A stretch of 64,000 nucleotides of DNA from Planctomycetaceae bacterium (GTDB lineage Bacteria; Planctomycetota; Planctomycetia; Pirellulales; Thermoguttaceae), in assembly GCA_012719125.1 (NCBI GenBank), contig JAAYAY010000072.1:19462-83461 (forward strand), read 5' to 3'. Each line of letters opens with the position of its first letter. The stretch's first letter is position 1. The notes below the pieces were generated by a model. It saw nothing but the letters and a program-made list of their open reading frames with translations, did no database searches and was not told where the DNA came from. This document shows, piece by piece, positions 1 through 7,928 of this stretch. The translations under genes were made by a program, and so were the position numbers.

Positions 1-1178
1 AGCACATAGTCGGCCACCCAGATCGGAATCGGCTTGCCGTTGACCGGATTGATCGCATAGGAGCCGGTGAAAACGCCGGTCTTCTCTTTGGCCAGATCGG
101 TCCGGTCCAGGTCGCTCTTGCGGGCGGCCTCCTCGCAGTAGGCCTTGACCGCGTCGGCCTGGCCGGGCTGAGTGAGCCGGGCCACATAGGGATGCTCCGG
201 GGCAATCACCATGTAGGTTGCGCCGAAGAGCGTGTCCGGGCGGGTCGTATAGATTCGCAGTACGTCGAGGTCGGGCTTGCGAGGATAGCCGCCCAACTCG
301 CGGTCGCGGAGCCAGCCCTGGTACTGGCGCTGGTCCGGCTTGCCGTCGTCGCCAGGCGTCATCCCGATGAAGAAGTCGACTTCTGCCCCGGTGCTCCGCC
401 CGATCCAGTTGCGCTGCAGGGCCTTGATGCTCTCCGACCAGTTGAGCGATTCCAGATCCTTCTCGAGCCGGTCGGCATAGGCCGTGATCCGCAGCATCCA
501 TTGGCGGAGCGGAATGCGGATCACGGGATACCCGCCGCGCTCGCTCACGCCCCCCTGCACCTCCTCGTTGGCCAGCACAGTGCCCAACTCGGGGCACCAA
601 TTGACCGGCGCCTCGATTTGGTAGGCCAATCGATGTTCGTCCTGGTAACGGCGAACGGCCTCCTCGCCTTCTTCGCTCACGTCGTCGGGAATCGGCAACT
701 CCGAAATCGGCCGCCCCTTCTGTTGCTCGGCGTCGAACCAGGTGTCGAACAGTTTGAGGAAGATGAACTGGGTGCAGCGGAAGTAGTCGACGTCGGTTGT
801 GGCCAGTTCGCGATCCCAGTCGTAGCTGAAACCGAGCATCTTGAGCTGCCGGCGGAAATTGGCGATGTTCTTCTCGGTCGTTGTCCGGGGATGGGTACCG
901 GTCTTCTTCGCGTGCTGTTCGGCGGGCAGACCGAAAGCGTCCCACCCCATGGGGTGCATGACGCTGGTCCCTCGCATCCGCTGGTAGCGGCAGACGATAT
1001 CGGTGGCCGTGTAGCCTTCAGGGTGCCCCACGTGGAGTCCATCCCCACTCGGGTAGGGGAACATGTCGAGGACATAGATCTTCCGGCCAGCCGGCACTCT
1101 TGGGGCGGCGAACGTATTGTGCTCGGCCCAGAAGGCCTGCCACTTGGGTTCCACGGTCGCCGGATTGTAGCGAGGCAT
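1..1178 (-). CDS. leuS: Leucyl-tRNA synthetase, N-terminal part (runs off the window)
   Basis: Class I aminoacyl-tRNA synthetase that charges tRNA-Leu in the cytoplasm. About 392 N-terminal codons are visible; the C-terminus lies beyond base 1. Translation from the ATG at 1178 begins [20 protein letters not shown], as in bacterial LeuRS. It is followed by the ATP-binding HIGH-type motif in [16 protein letters not shown] and by the block [17 protein letters not shown], both diagnostic of LeuRS. The start of the editing (CP1) domain follows, with [20 protein letters not shown]. The start is supported by GGAG about nine bases upstream and by conservation right from the first residues. The gene diverges from the tRNA-Lys gene at 1491. 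The identity is secure; only the missing end limits it. Confidence 0.96.
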   Translation of the reverse strand, partial: MPRYNPATVEPKWQAFWAEHNTFAAPRVPAGRKIYVLDMFPYPSGDGLHVGHPEGYTATDIVCRYQRMRGTSVMHPMGWDAFGLPAEQHAKKTGTHPRTTTEKNIANFRRQLKMLGFSYDWDRELATTDVDYFRCTQFIFLKLFDTWFDAEQQKGRPISELPIPDDVSEEGEEAVRRYQDEHRLAYQIEAPVNWCPELGTVLANEEVQGGVSERGGYPVIRIPLRQWMLRITAYADRLEKDLESLNWSESIKALQRNWIGRSTGAEVDFFIGMTPGDDGKPDQRQYQGWLRDRELGGYPRKPDLDVLRIYTTRPDTLFGATYMVIAPEHPYVARLTQPGQADAVKAYCEEAARKSDLDRTDLAKEKTGVFTGSYAINPVNGKPIPIWVADYV

Positions 1179-1490
1179 AGTCAACTCCACGTGAGGGCGG
1201 ACCTGGCGAGCCGTTTGGCTTCCGGTCCCCGTTGTCTTAAGAAACCCCCGATTTTACAGGGTTCGGCCCAAGTCGGCAATTTGGGGCAGGGATCGGGCCT
1301 GGCAACTTCAGATCGGCCGTTCGAGGCTCCCAGGGCCCTGACGACGGCCAGCCCCACTTCGATTGGGAGGGAGTATGGTGTAAGATAAGAGGTTCCCCAG
1401 CCGCAGACGACAATGCGACCGGAAGGACGCGGGCGTGAACGAGCACCGGCTCGGGAGTGTCCTGGAAAGCGGGCCTTTGTCAGTCAATCA
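1179..1490. other. Intergenic region between leuS and tRNA-Lys
   Basis: About 310 bases separate the divergent leuS and tRNA-Lys genes and must hold both promoters. A weak -10-like TAAGAT lies near 1381 on the plus strand, but no convincing -35 is seen. No coding potential, repeat or recognisable RNA structure was found. Confidence 0.5.
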
Positions 1491-1563
<73 letters not shown>

Positions 1564-1572
1564 CTCACTGAA

Positions 1573-1607
1573 GAGCCACCCAATGTTGATACGTTGGGTG
1601 GCTCTTT
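1573..1607 (+). terminator. Rho-independent terminator of tRNA-Lys
   Basis: An 11-bp perfect stem, GAGCCACCCAA (1573-1583) with TTGGGTGGCTC (1594-1604), has a ten-base loop and is followed by TTT. It lies just after the tRNA and before a gene pointing the other way. Confidence 0.85.
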
Positions 1608-1657
1608 GCATGCGATGAAAGGGCTCTTGATGATCCCTGAAGGTCCTTGACCCGGGC

Positions 1658-2407
1658 TCACTTGACCTCACCCCGGGTCGACACGACCACCTCGTGAAGC
1701 GGGATCGGTTTTCCGCAGGCCTCGATGGCCGCGCGGGCGATGCGGACCAGGCCGGAGCAGCAAGGGACTTCCATGCGAATGATTGAAAGACTCCTCACGT
1801 CCGACGTGCGCAGCACGGCCGTGAGCTTTTCGAGGTGGGCCTGGCCGTTGTCGAGCTTGGGACAGGCGATGGCAATGGGTCTGTTCTGCAGCAGCTTCTC
1901 GTGAAAATCTCCCATGGCAAAGGCGGCGCACTGGGCCGCGAGCAGCAGGTCGGCCCCTTGAAGAAAGGGAGCGGCGGGCGGGATCAAGGCAAGCTGTACC
2001 GGCCAGTGGCTCAGTTGCGACGACGGCGACTCGTGATGCCCCTTCTCTCCAACCGACGGCGAGCCGGGCAGGGGTGGCGCGGCGGGAAGGACGTTGAGGC
2101 CGAAGCTCTGGACGGCTGCTCCGGGGCAGCCGCCGTGCGGACGCTCGCAGGCCGCCGGCAGTTTGTCTGCCGCGAGATGTGCCTCGACGGCCGCTTCGTC
2201 GAACTGGCCGGCGTCGCGCTCGATGATCCGAATGGCACCCTGAGGACAGTGCCCCAGGCAGGCGCCCAGGCCGTCGCAATAGACGTCCGAGACCAGCCGG
2301 GCCTTTCCGCCGATGATCTGGATGGCGCCCTCCTGGCAGGACGGTACACACTGGCCGCAGCCGTCGCATTTTTCTTCGTCGATGTGGACGATCTTTCGCA
2401 GGGGCAT
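1658..2407 (-). CDS. 2[4Fe-4S] ferredoxin-type protein with C-terminal cysteine-rich domain
   Basis: A 249-residue cytoplasmic iron-sulfur protein. Two ferredoxin motifs occur near the N-terminus: CDGCGQCVPSCQ at about residues 15-26 and CDGLGACLGHCP at about 44-55. Each has the Cys spacing that ligates one 4Fe-4S cluster. The C-terminal half contains IACPKLDN and VPCCSGL, additional cysteines that could bind another cofactor. The middle (about 85-135) is Pro/Ser-rich and probably a linker. It begins at ATG 2407 with MPLRKIVHIDEEK. An FNR-like box lies about 90 bases upstream, suggesting oxygen- or NO-responsive expression. The partner enzyme is not in the window, so the electron-transfer role is inferred from the motifs. 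Confidence 0.85.
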   Translation of the reverse strand: MPLRKIVHIDEEKCDGCGQCVPSCQEGAIQIIGGKARLVSDVYCDGLGACLGHCPQGAIRIIERDAGQFDEAAVEAHLAADKLPAACERPHGGCPGAAVQSFGLNVLPAAPPLPGSPSVGEKGHHESPSSQLSHWPVQLALIPPAAPFLQGADLLLAAQCAAFAMGDFHEKLLQNRPIAIACPKLDNGQAHLEKLTAVLRTSDVRSLSIIRMEVPCCSGLVRIARAAIEACGKPIPLHEVVVSTRGEVK

Positions 2408-2492
2408 GTCGCTGGCCTCGGGGCAAGAGGACTACGGATGTTCGCACGCTCACCGAACACTGAAATCATACGGCCCCGTCCTCCAGAGGCCG

Positions 2493-2506
2493 TTGATTTG
2501 GGTCAA
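2493..2506 (-). promoter_or_regulatory. FNR/CRP-family operator upstream of the ferredoxin gene
   Basis: TTGATTTGGGTCAA is the FNR-type palindrome TTGAT-N4-ATCAA with one mismatch. It is centred about 92 bases upstream of the ferredoxin ATG, a plausible activator position. No regulator gene is visible nearby, so only the motif supports the call. Confidence 0.5.
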
Positions 2507-2555
2507 AGGAGAAGACGAATTCTCGGGAAAAACTCCGGGGGGCTCAAGAAACACA

Positions 2556-2595
2556 AACGGCGACCGATTTCTTTCTTCCGAAATCGATCGCCGTT
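2556..2595 (-). terminator. Terminator after rpsI
   Basis: AACGGCGA (2556-2563) pairs with TCGCCGTT (2588-2595) and CGATTTC (2565-2571) pairs with GAAATCG (2580-2586), with a single C/A mismatch between the two stems and an eight-base loop. Read on the minus strand it is followed by a T-rich tail. It lies 46 bases past the rpsI stop. Confidence 0.75.
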
Positions 2596-2640
2596 CGGTT
2601 GGATTCTTCTGAGCTTGCCCGGCTCTTGAGGGGTGGGCGA

Positions 2641-3057
2641 TTAACGCTTCGAGAACTGGGTGCCTCGACGAGCGCCGCGGAGGCCGTACTTCTTCCGCTC
2701 TTTCATGCGGGAATCGCGCGTGAGCAGATTGCCGTCTCGCAGCGGACCCTCCAATTCCTGGTCCATGATCTTGAGCGCACGGGCGATTCCCAGCTTGCAG
2801 GCGTCGGCCTGTCCCGTGAGTCCGCCTCCGTGAACGCGAATCAGAACGTCAACGGCCGTTTGCCTTTCCGTCGCCTTGAGCGGGGCCAGTACGGCCGCTC
2901 GCTGCTGCTCGTTGCGGAAGAAATCTTCCAGCGGTCGGCTGTTGATCAGGATTTGGCCCTGGCCGGGACGAACGCGAACACGGGCCACCGAACTCTTCCG
3001 TCGGCCGGTTCCCAGATAGTCGCCGGTGCCTTTGCCTTCGATTGTCGCTTCTGCCAT
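2641..3057 (-). CDS. rpsI: Small ribosomal subunit protein uS9
   Basis: A 138-residue ribosomal protein of the 30S head, whose C-terminal tail reaches the P-site tRNA. The diagnostic LGTGRRKSSVARVRVRPG lies at about residues 15-32 and the block RVHGGGLTGQADACKLGIAR follows. The C-terminus is the usual KERKKYGLRGARRGTQFSKR, ending in the basic SKR. An Ala/Glu-rich N-terminal extension of about 12 residues precedes the conserved core. It is 62 bases downstream of rplM, the standard rplM-rpsI bacterial operon, and a strong terminator follows it. Confidence 0.97.
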   Translation of the reverse strand: MAEATIEGKGTGDYLGTGRRKSSVARVRVRPGQGQILINSRPLEDFFRNEQQRAAVLAPLKATERQTAVDVLIRVHGGGLTGQADACKLGIARALKIMDQELEGPLRDGNLLTRDSRMKERKKYGLRGARRGTQFSKR

Positions 3058-3119
3058 CGCTTCTTATCCAATTTCGTCTGAACTTTAAGTCGTGTTTGGT
3101 ACCGCCGTGGCGTTGCGGG

Positions 3120-3587
3120 TCAACCGACAGCCACATCATCCTTCCGCTCGCCGCCCAACTCGATGGGCTCGGGCTTCTGGGCTTGATGGGGGTGCTCGGC
3201 GCCGCTGTAGAGCTTCATCTTTTCGATCATTTGCCGAGCCAGCTTGTTCTTCGGCAGCATGCGTCGCACGGCATCGAAGAGAATCCGTTCGGGCTTGTTC
3301 GCAAATCGCTCGCGAGCCGACTCGCTCCGCAGCCCGGGATAACCGGTGTACCAGGTGTACTGCTTCTGGTCCCATTTCTTGCCCGTAAACACTACCTTGT
3401 CCACGTTCAACACGATGACGTAATCGCCCGTGTCGACATGGGGGGTATACGTCGGGCGATGCTTGCCCATCAGGATCATCGCGATGTCGCTTGCCAAACG
3501 GCCGACCGTCTTGCCCTCGGCGTCAACGACCCACCATTTGGCCTCAACTTCGGCCGGCTTGGCCATGAATGATTTCTGCATTACCAA
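3120..3587 (-). CDS. rplM: Large ribosomal subunit protein uL13
   Basis: A 155-residue early-assembly protein of the 50S subunit. Recognised from KWWVVDAEGKTVGRLAS near the N-terminus, then GKHRPTYTPHVDTGDYVIV, the KKWDQKQYTWYTGYPG region and AVRRMLPKNKLARQMIEKMK. The C-terminal 20 residues (PHQAQKPEPIELGG and after) form a small extension. Two starts are possible, ATG 3587 (MVMQKSF) or ATG 3581 (MQKSF); a GAGAG precedes the former. It is the first gene of the rplM-rpsI operon. A small hairpin lies ten bases before the start. Confidence 0.96.
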   Translation of the reverse strand: MVMQKSFMAKPAEVEAKWWVVDAEGKTVGRLASDIAMILMGKHRPTYTPHVDTGDYVIVLNVDKVVFTGKKWDQKQYTWYTGYPGLRSESARERFANKPERILFDAVRRMLPKNKLARQMIEKMKLYSGAEHPHQAQKPEPIELGGERKDDVAVG

Positions 3588-3597
3588 CTCTCACTCG

Positions 3598-3612
3598 CGC
3601 CCTGAAAGGGCG
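3598..3612 (-). promoter_or_regulatory. Hairpin in the rplM leader
   Basis: A perfect 6-bp stem CGCCCT/AGGGCG with a three-base loop lies 10 bases upstream of the rplM ATG, next to the GAGAG that could serve as its Shine-Dalgarno sequence. It could be a translation-control element, since uL13 leaders regulate in some other bacteria. This is inference from position only. Confidence 0.35.
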
Positions 3613-4063
3613 TCAAAACCGCGATATTTCTATTGCGCTTGCCGAGGCAGAGTGCCCCGGCACTCATCTGCACAGCGATGGGAAACGTGTAATTTAACCC
3701 GTTATCGGCGGATCGGCAAGACGTCGCCAGACCGAGTCGAAAAAAGCGTCGAAATACAATCATACCACCCAATAGAGCTATTTGCGTCGTGTTTTGGTCT
3801 GCGGATAATGTACGATTCTCCCGATCAGAAGAGGCCCGGACCGGGCATCGCGGTCGGCGAAATCGCAACCTGTGCGTTGGGCAAGTGGCTCGTTTGTTCC
3901 TCGCAGATTGCCGAAAACTGCCAGCTTGCCGGCTTGGTCGCCTTGGAGTTCTTGACCCCAGAGCGGGGCAAGCCCGCAACCCAACCTTCAACAAGGACCT
4001 GCGCGCACGGTGTGCACACGTCCGGAACCAAGCCTCTAAAGAACAAACGTCCTGGAACGCAGC
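3613..4063. other. Intergenic region between rplM and pntAA
   Basis: About 450 bases between divergent operons. A sigma70-like pair TTGCGT (3782-3787) and GATAAT (3804-3809), 16 bases apart, could drive the pnt operon with a leader of about 250 bases; the -35 is weak. No gene, known riboswitch or repeat was recognised in the leader. Confidence 0.35.
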
Positions 4064-5242
4064 ATGATTGTCGTCGGAGTTGCCAAAGAAGTATTTCCTG
4101 GAGAACGGCGAGTTGCCATGGTCCCCGCGGTTATCCCCAGCCTGACCAAGGCGGGGATCGAGGTCCTCGTCGAGCCGGGAGCCGGGTACGACGCCGGATA
4201 TCCGGACGAAGCCTATGTGGAGAAGGGCGCCAAGCTGGCCGCCGATCGCGACGCCGTTTTCGCCGCCGACGTGGTTTTCCAGGTTCGTGCGGCCGGTGCC
4301 GCCGGCTCGGCAGGCGAAGCCGACCTGCCCCGCGTGAAGAAGGACGGCGTGGTCATTGCCATGGCCGACCCCCTGGGCTGCCCGGAAGCCGTGCAGAAAT
4401 TCGCTGCAACCGGGGCCGCGCTCTTGGCCCTCGAACTCGTCCCTCGCATCACCCGGGCGCAGAGCATGGACGTGCTTTCGTCGATGGCAACCATCGCCGG
4501 GTATCGGGCCGTGTTGCTGGCAGCCACCGCCCTGCCGAAGATGTTTCCGATGATGATGACCGCCGCCGGCACGATCACGCCAGCTCGCGTGTTTGTCGTG
4601 GGGGCCGGCGTGGCGGGCTTGCAGGCGATTGCCTCGTCGAAACGTCTCGGGGCGATCGTCTCGGCCTACGACGTGCGGCCTGTGGTCAAGGAGCAGGTCG
4701 AGAGCCTGGGCGGGAAGTTCCTGGAGATCCAGTTAGACACCGCCGGAGCGGAAGACAAAGGCGGCTATGCCAAGCAACTCGACGACGAAGCGATCAAGAA
4801 ACAGCAGGAATTGATGCTGCATGCGGTGGCCGAGAGCGACGTGGTCATCACCACGGCCGCCGTTCCCGGCAAGAAGGCGCCCATCCTGTTGACGGCCGAG
4901 ATGGTCCGGCAGATGAAACCGGGTTCGGTGGTGGTCGACCTGGCTGCCGAGCGGGGCGGCAACTGCGAACTGACCAAGCCGGGGGAAACCGTCGTCGACG
5001 GTGGCGTGACGATCCTCGGGCCGGCGAACCTGCCCGCGGAAATCCCCTACCATGCCAGCCAGATGTACGCCAAGAACATTGCCACGTTCCTGCTCAACAT
5101 GGTCAAGAACGGCCAGTTGAACCTCAACCTGGAGGACGAGATCGTCCGCGACACCCTGGTGACACGCGACGGCAAGATCGCCAACCCGCGGGTTGCCGAG
5201 ATTCTCGGCATCGCTATTGAGGCCCCCGCAACAAACGGCTAG
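4064..5242 (+). CDS. pntAA: NAD(P) transhydrogenase subunit alpha part 1 (NAD-binding domain I)
   Basis: A 392-residue soluble NAD(H)-binding subunit of the proton-translocating transhydrogenase. It passes hydride from NADH to NADP+ using the proton gradient. The N-terminus MIVVGVAKEVFPGERRVAMV is the alanine dehydrogenase/PNT domain signature. PRITRAQSMDVLSSMATIAG is the conserved RAQxMD region, and VFVVGAGVAGLQAIASSKRLG (about residues 177-197) is the Rossmann nucleotide loop. Unlike E. coli PntA it has no membrane helices; these are encoded by pntAB, as in Rhodospirillum-type split enzymes. The downstream gene begins 40 bases after the stop, across a heptamer repeat. Confidence 0.95.
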   Translation: MIVVGVAKEVFPGERRVAMVPAVIPSLTKAGIEVLVEPGAGYDAGYPDEAYVEKGAKLAADRDAVFAADVVFQVRAAGAAGSAGEADLPRVKKDGVVIAMADPLGCPEAVQKFAATGAALLALELVPRITRAQSMDVLSSMATIAGYRAVLLAATALPKMFPMMMTAAGTITPARVFVVGAGVAGLQAIASSKRLGAIVSAYDVRPVVKEQVESLGGKFLEIQLDTAGAEDKGGYAKQLDDEAIKKQQELMLHAVAESDVVITTAAVPGKKAPILLTAEMVRQMKPGSVVVDLAAERGGNCELTKPGETVVDGGVTILGPANLPAEIPYHASQMYAKNIATFLLNMVKNGQLNLNLEDEIVRDTLVTRDGKIANPRVAEILGIAIEAPATNG

Positions 5243-5251
5243 TGACCTCCG

Positions 5252-5280
5252 TTCCCCGAACCCCGAACCCCGACAACTCA
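5252..5280 (+). repeat. Heptamer array (CCCCGAA)n ending in ACAACT before pntAB
   Basis: CCCCGAA, CCCCGAA and CCCCGAC lie head to tail at 5254-5274, running into ACAACT at 5273-5278. The pntAB ATG follows four bases later. Related arrays precede pntB and the exbD gene at 33570-34019 (see those entries). Confidence 0.8.
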
Positions 5281-5282
5281 CC

Positions 5283-5555
5283 ATGGGCTTGATCACCGCA
5301 ATCACCATTTTTGTTCTGGCCATCTTCCTGGGCTTCGAGATCATCACGAAGATCCCCCCGACATTGCACACGCCGCTCATGTCCGGATCGAACGCGATCT
5401 CGGGGATCACGCTTGTCGGGGCCCTGATTGCCGCGGGCGCGGCGAGCACCAGCATGGGTGTTCTCGGTTTTCTCGCCGTCGTTTTCGCCACGATCAACGT
5501 CGTCGGCGGCTTCGTCGTCACCAACCGCATGCTCGCCATGTTCAAACGGAAGTAG
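5283..5555 (+). CDS. pntAB: NAD(P) transhydrogenase subunit alpha part 2 (membrane)
   Basis: A 90-residue membrane subunit of the transhydrogenase, equivalent to the C-terminal helices of E. coli PntA. It shows about three hydrophobic segments: ITAITIFVLAIFLGFEI near the N-terminus, ISGITLVGALIAAGA in the middle and GVLGFLAVVFATINVVGGF near the end. The conserved IPPTLHTPLMSGSNAISGI loop sits between the first two. It ends with basic RMLAMFKRK. The ATG at 5283 is chosen because the conserved domain starts there; a longer in-frame reading from 5193 would overlap pntAA. Encoded between pntAA and pntB. Confidence 0.93.
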   Translation: MGLITAITIFVLAIFLGFEIITKIPPTLHTPLMSGSNAISGITLVGALIAAGAASTSMGVLGFLAVVFATINVVGGFVVTNRMLAMFKRK

Positions 5556-5691
5556 CCGTCAGGATTCAGGGGCCAAGGTTCAGGGCATGATCTCAAGCGT
5601 CCTGAGGCCTCGACCTTTTTGGACCCTGAACCCCAAGTCCCTGAACCCTGACCTCCGAACCCTAACAACTCTCTCCGACCGAGTGATCGCC
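5556..5691 (+). repeat. pntAB-pntB spacer: inverted CCTGAACC-type arrays ending in ACAACT
   Basis: The left part (5561-5587) holds GGATTCAGG and GGTTCAGGG. The right part (5623-5670) holds their inverse: CCCTGAACCCC, CCCTGAACCCTG and CCGAACCC, finishing in TAACAACTC. The spacer thus consists of oppositely oriented copies of the CCTGAAC heptamer family around a 35-base core. The ACAACT end lies 12 and 21 bases before the two candidate GTG starts of pntB. Confidence 0.7.
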
Positions 5692-7125
5692 GTGCAAGAC
5701 ACCATCATCCCACTGGCCTACCTTCTGTCAGCGGTTCTGTTTATTTTCGGCCTGAAAGGTCTGGCCCATCCGCGCAAGGCGGTGCGAGGGAACCTGCTCG
5801 GCGCGTTGGGCATGCTGATCGCCATCGTCGCTACGCTCTTCCACAACGAGATCGACGGTTTCGTGCTGATCGTCGTGGGCGTGGCCATCGGCACTGCGAT
5901 CGGCGCCCATTTGGCCGTCAAGATCGAGATGACCGCCATGCCCCAGATGGTGGCCCTGTTCAATGGTTTCGGCGGAATTGCGTCGGTGCTGGTTGCCGGC
6001 GCCGAAATGATCAAGCACGGGGCCGAGATCCGCGGCGGCGAAGCGATCGCCGACAGTGTTCCGGTGGCCGGGCTCGGTACGCTCACGCTCACCGGCGTCA
6101 CCGGCCAATTGGCCGGCCTGATCGGTGCGGTCACTTTCTGGGGCAGCCTGGTCGCCTTCGCCAAGCTCCAGGAATACAAGTCTTTCAAGAAACCCTTCGA
6201 CTACCCGGCCAAACAGGCGATCAACGCCGCGCTCGGGCTGATCGTTCTCGTCCTGCTGTTCTTCGGATCGTTCCACGCCGAGAACCTGTTGATCTACTGG
6301 ACCCTCGTGCTGGTCGCCTCGGTGCTGGGGTTCACGCTCGTCAATCCGATCGGCGGCGCCGACATGCCCGTCGTAATCGCCCTGCTCAACTCCTATTCGG
6401 GCCTGGCCGCCACCGCCACCGGGTTCGTGTTGGGCAACAGCGTCCTGATCATCGCCGGCTCGCTGGTGGGTGCGTCCGGGTTGATTCTGACGGCGATCAT
6501 GTGCAAGGCGATGAACCGGTCGCTCTGGCACGTGCTCTTCGGCACGCTCGAAGCGGGTCAAGGCTCTGCCACCGCCGACGAAGTCTACGGCGGGAAGGTC
6601 AAAGCCACGTCGGCCGACGAGGTTGCGATGCTGTTCGACGGCGCCCAGCGCGCCGTCATCGTGCCGGGCTACGGAATGGCGGTCGCCCAGGCCCAGCACG
6701 CGGTCCGCGATCTGGCCAACCTGCTCGAGTCGCGGGGCGTGCAGGTCGAATTTGCCATCCATCCGGTCGCCGGCCGCATGCCGGGGCACATGAACGTCCT
6801 GCTCGCCGAGGCGGAAGTGGCCTACGACAAGCTCAAGGAGATGGACGAGATCAATCCGAGTTTCGCCCAGACGGACGTGGTGCTCGTGATCGGGGCCAAC
6901 GACGTGGTGAATCCCGTGGCCCGCACCGACCCCAACAGCCCCATCGCCGGCATGCCGATCCTCGACGTCGACAAAGCCCGCACCGTCGTCGTGATCAAGC
7001 GCAGCCTCAGCCCCGGCTTCGCGGGCATTCCCAACCCGCTGTTTGCCGCCGACAACTGCCTGATGTACTTCGCCGACGGCAAGAAGGCGATTCTCGACCT
7101 GGTGGCGGCCGTCAAAGAGGCATGA
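5692..7125 (+). CDS. pntB: NAD(P) transhydrogenase subunit beta
   Basis: A 477-residue integral membrane subunit with the NADP(H)-binding domain III. The first 270 or so residues hold about eight hydrophobic segments, including GNLLGALGMLIAIVATLF and MVALFNGFGGIASVLVAGAE, the latter typical of PntB. The C-terminal domain has VIVPGYGMAVAQAQHAV, the fingerprint of domain III, then HPVAGRMPGHMNVLLAEA, VLVIGANDVVNPVARTDP and KRSLSPGFAGIPNPLF. No ATG fits; GTG 5692 (VQDTIIPLAYL) is chosen and GTG 5683 is an alternative. It completes the pnt operon, a likely source of NADPH. Confidence 0.94.
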   Translation: MQDTIIPLAYLLSAVLFIFGLKGLAHPRKAVRGNLLGALGMLIAIVATLFHNEIDGFVLIVVGVAIGTAIGAHLAVKIEMTAMPQMVALFNGFGGIASVLVAGAEMIKHGAEIRGGEAIADSVPVAGLGTLTLTGVTGQLAGLIGAVTFWGSLVAFAKLQEYKSFKKPFDYPAKQAINAALGLIVLVLLFFGSFHAENLLIYWTLVLVASVLGFTLVNPIGGADMPVVIALLNSYSGLAATATGFVLGNSVLIIAGSLVGASGLILTAIMCKAMNRSLWHVLFGTLEAGQGSATADEVYGGKVKATSADEVAMLFDGAQRAVIVPGYGMAVAQAQHAVRDLANLLESRGVQVEFAIHPVAGRMPGHMNVLLAEAEVAYDKLKEMDEINPSFAQTDVVLVIGANDVVNPVARTDPNSPIAGMPILDVDKARTVVVIKRSLSPGFAGIPNPLFAADNCLMYFADGKKAILDLVAAVKEA

Positions 7126-7132
7126 CTGTGAG

Positions 7133-7157
7133 GTTGGAGTCCAGGCTTCAGCCTGCA
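7133..7157 (+). repeat. Dispersed 25-base hairpin repeat, copy 1
   Basis: A 25-base string starting GTTGGAGTCCAGGCTTCAGC is present here, just after pntB, and again identically at 34054-34078. It contains the small palindrome CAGGCTTCAGCCTG. Here it may also help separate pntB from the next gene. Confidence 0.8.
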
Positions 7158-7177
7158 TCTTGTGCTATCATGTCGGC

Positions 7178-7834
7178 ATGGCCGACTACCAGGACGAAAA
7201 CCCGTACGCCTCTCCGCAATTCGCCGCAGAACCGGCCGTCCCGGAAACCCACGGCATTTGGCGCGACGGCGACGAGTTGGTCGTACTGCCACGCGACATG
7301 AAGGCGCCCAAGGCCTGTTGGGTAACGAACCGAACGGGGTTTGTCTTGCGCTGTCGGCTCGTCAGCTATTCCCGGCTCAGTCTTGCCTTGAACCTGCTGA
7401 TCTTCATTCCGCTCATTGGTTTTCTGCTCTATCCTCTTGTGGCAGTCCCGCTGGTGTTTCTCGGGTACCTGAGGATCAGGACTCCCACGGCCTGGCTATG
7501 CTGGGGCGCCCTATGGCGTCAGTGGGCCGGTGCTTTGGCTTGCGGCATTCTCATGGCGATTGCATTTGGATTGTCGCTCTTTGCCGGTTTTTCGATGAGT
7601 CTCACGGCCTTTCTGATGTCCGTCCCTTTCATCATCGCCGGTTTGATCGGCATGACCTGGAGCGATCGGTTGACGATCGGTCTGTACACCCGGTTTGGAG
7701 AGAACGGAACTTACTGCATTCGCGGCGTCCATCCGGACTACCTTGCCCGCCTGCCGGCGTACAATGAATCGGATACGACCTCGGCAACGACCATCGAACT
7801 CGGAGAGTCCCCTTTCGTCGAACCCGCGCTGTGA
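7178..7834 (+). CDS. NPYASP-type membrane protein, paralogue 1
   Basis: A 218-residue protein of unknown function. It opens with MADYQDENPYASPQFAAEPA; the NPYASP N-terminus recurs in planctomycete membrane proteins. A soluble segment with GIWRDGDELVVLP and KACWVTNRTGFVL follows. Then come about four hydrophobic segments, roughly residues 65-95 and 115-160. The cytoplasmic-looking tail has CIRGVHPDYLARLP. The ATG at 7178 is preferred because the next gene starts identically with MADYQ. It is a tandem paralogue of the 7929-8588 gene. The WRDGDELV...CWVTN block may be a small ligand or stress-sensing module, but that is a guess. Confidence 0.8.
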   Translation: MADYQDENPYASPQFAAEPAVPETHGIWRDGDELVVLPRDMKAPKACWVTNRTGFVLRCRLVSYSRLSLALNLLIFIPLIGFLLYPLVAVPLVFLGYLRIRTPTAWLCWGALWRQWAGALACGILMAIAFGLSLFAGFSMSLTAFLMSVPFIIAGLIGMTWSDRLTIGLYTRFGENGTYCIRGVHPDYLARLPAYNESDTTSATTIELGESPFVEPAL

Positions 7835-7928
7835 CATAGTAATGCCCCGGGGCCTGTACCGAATTCTGTGCTCGTGATCGTGCCGGAAGGGGACAGTCCC
7901 CCTGCCCGCCGATTCACCTCCCCTATTC

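Noticed and set aside
192..1388. 398-codon plus-strand frame
   Set aside because: Antisense to leuS, which shows all class I synthetase motifs.
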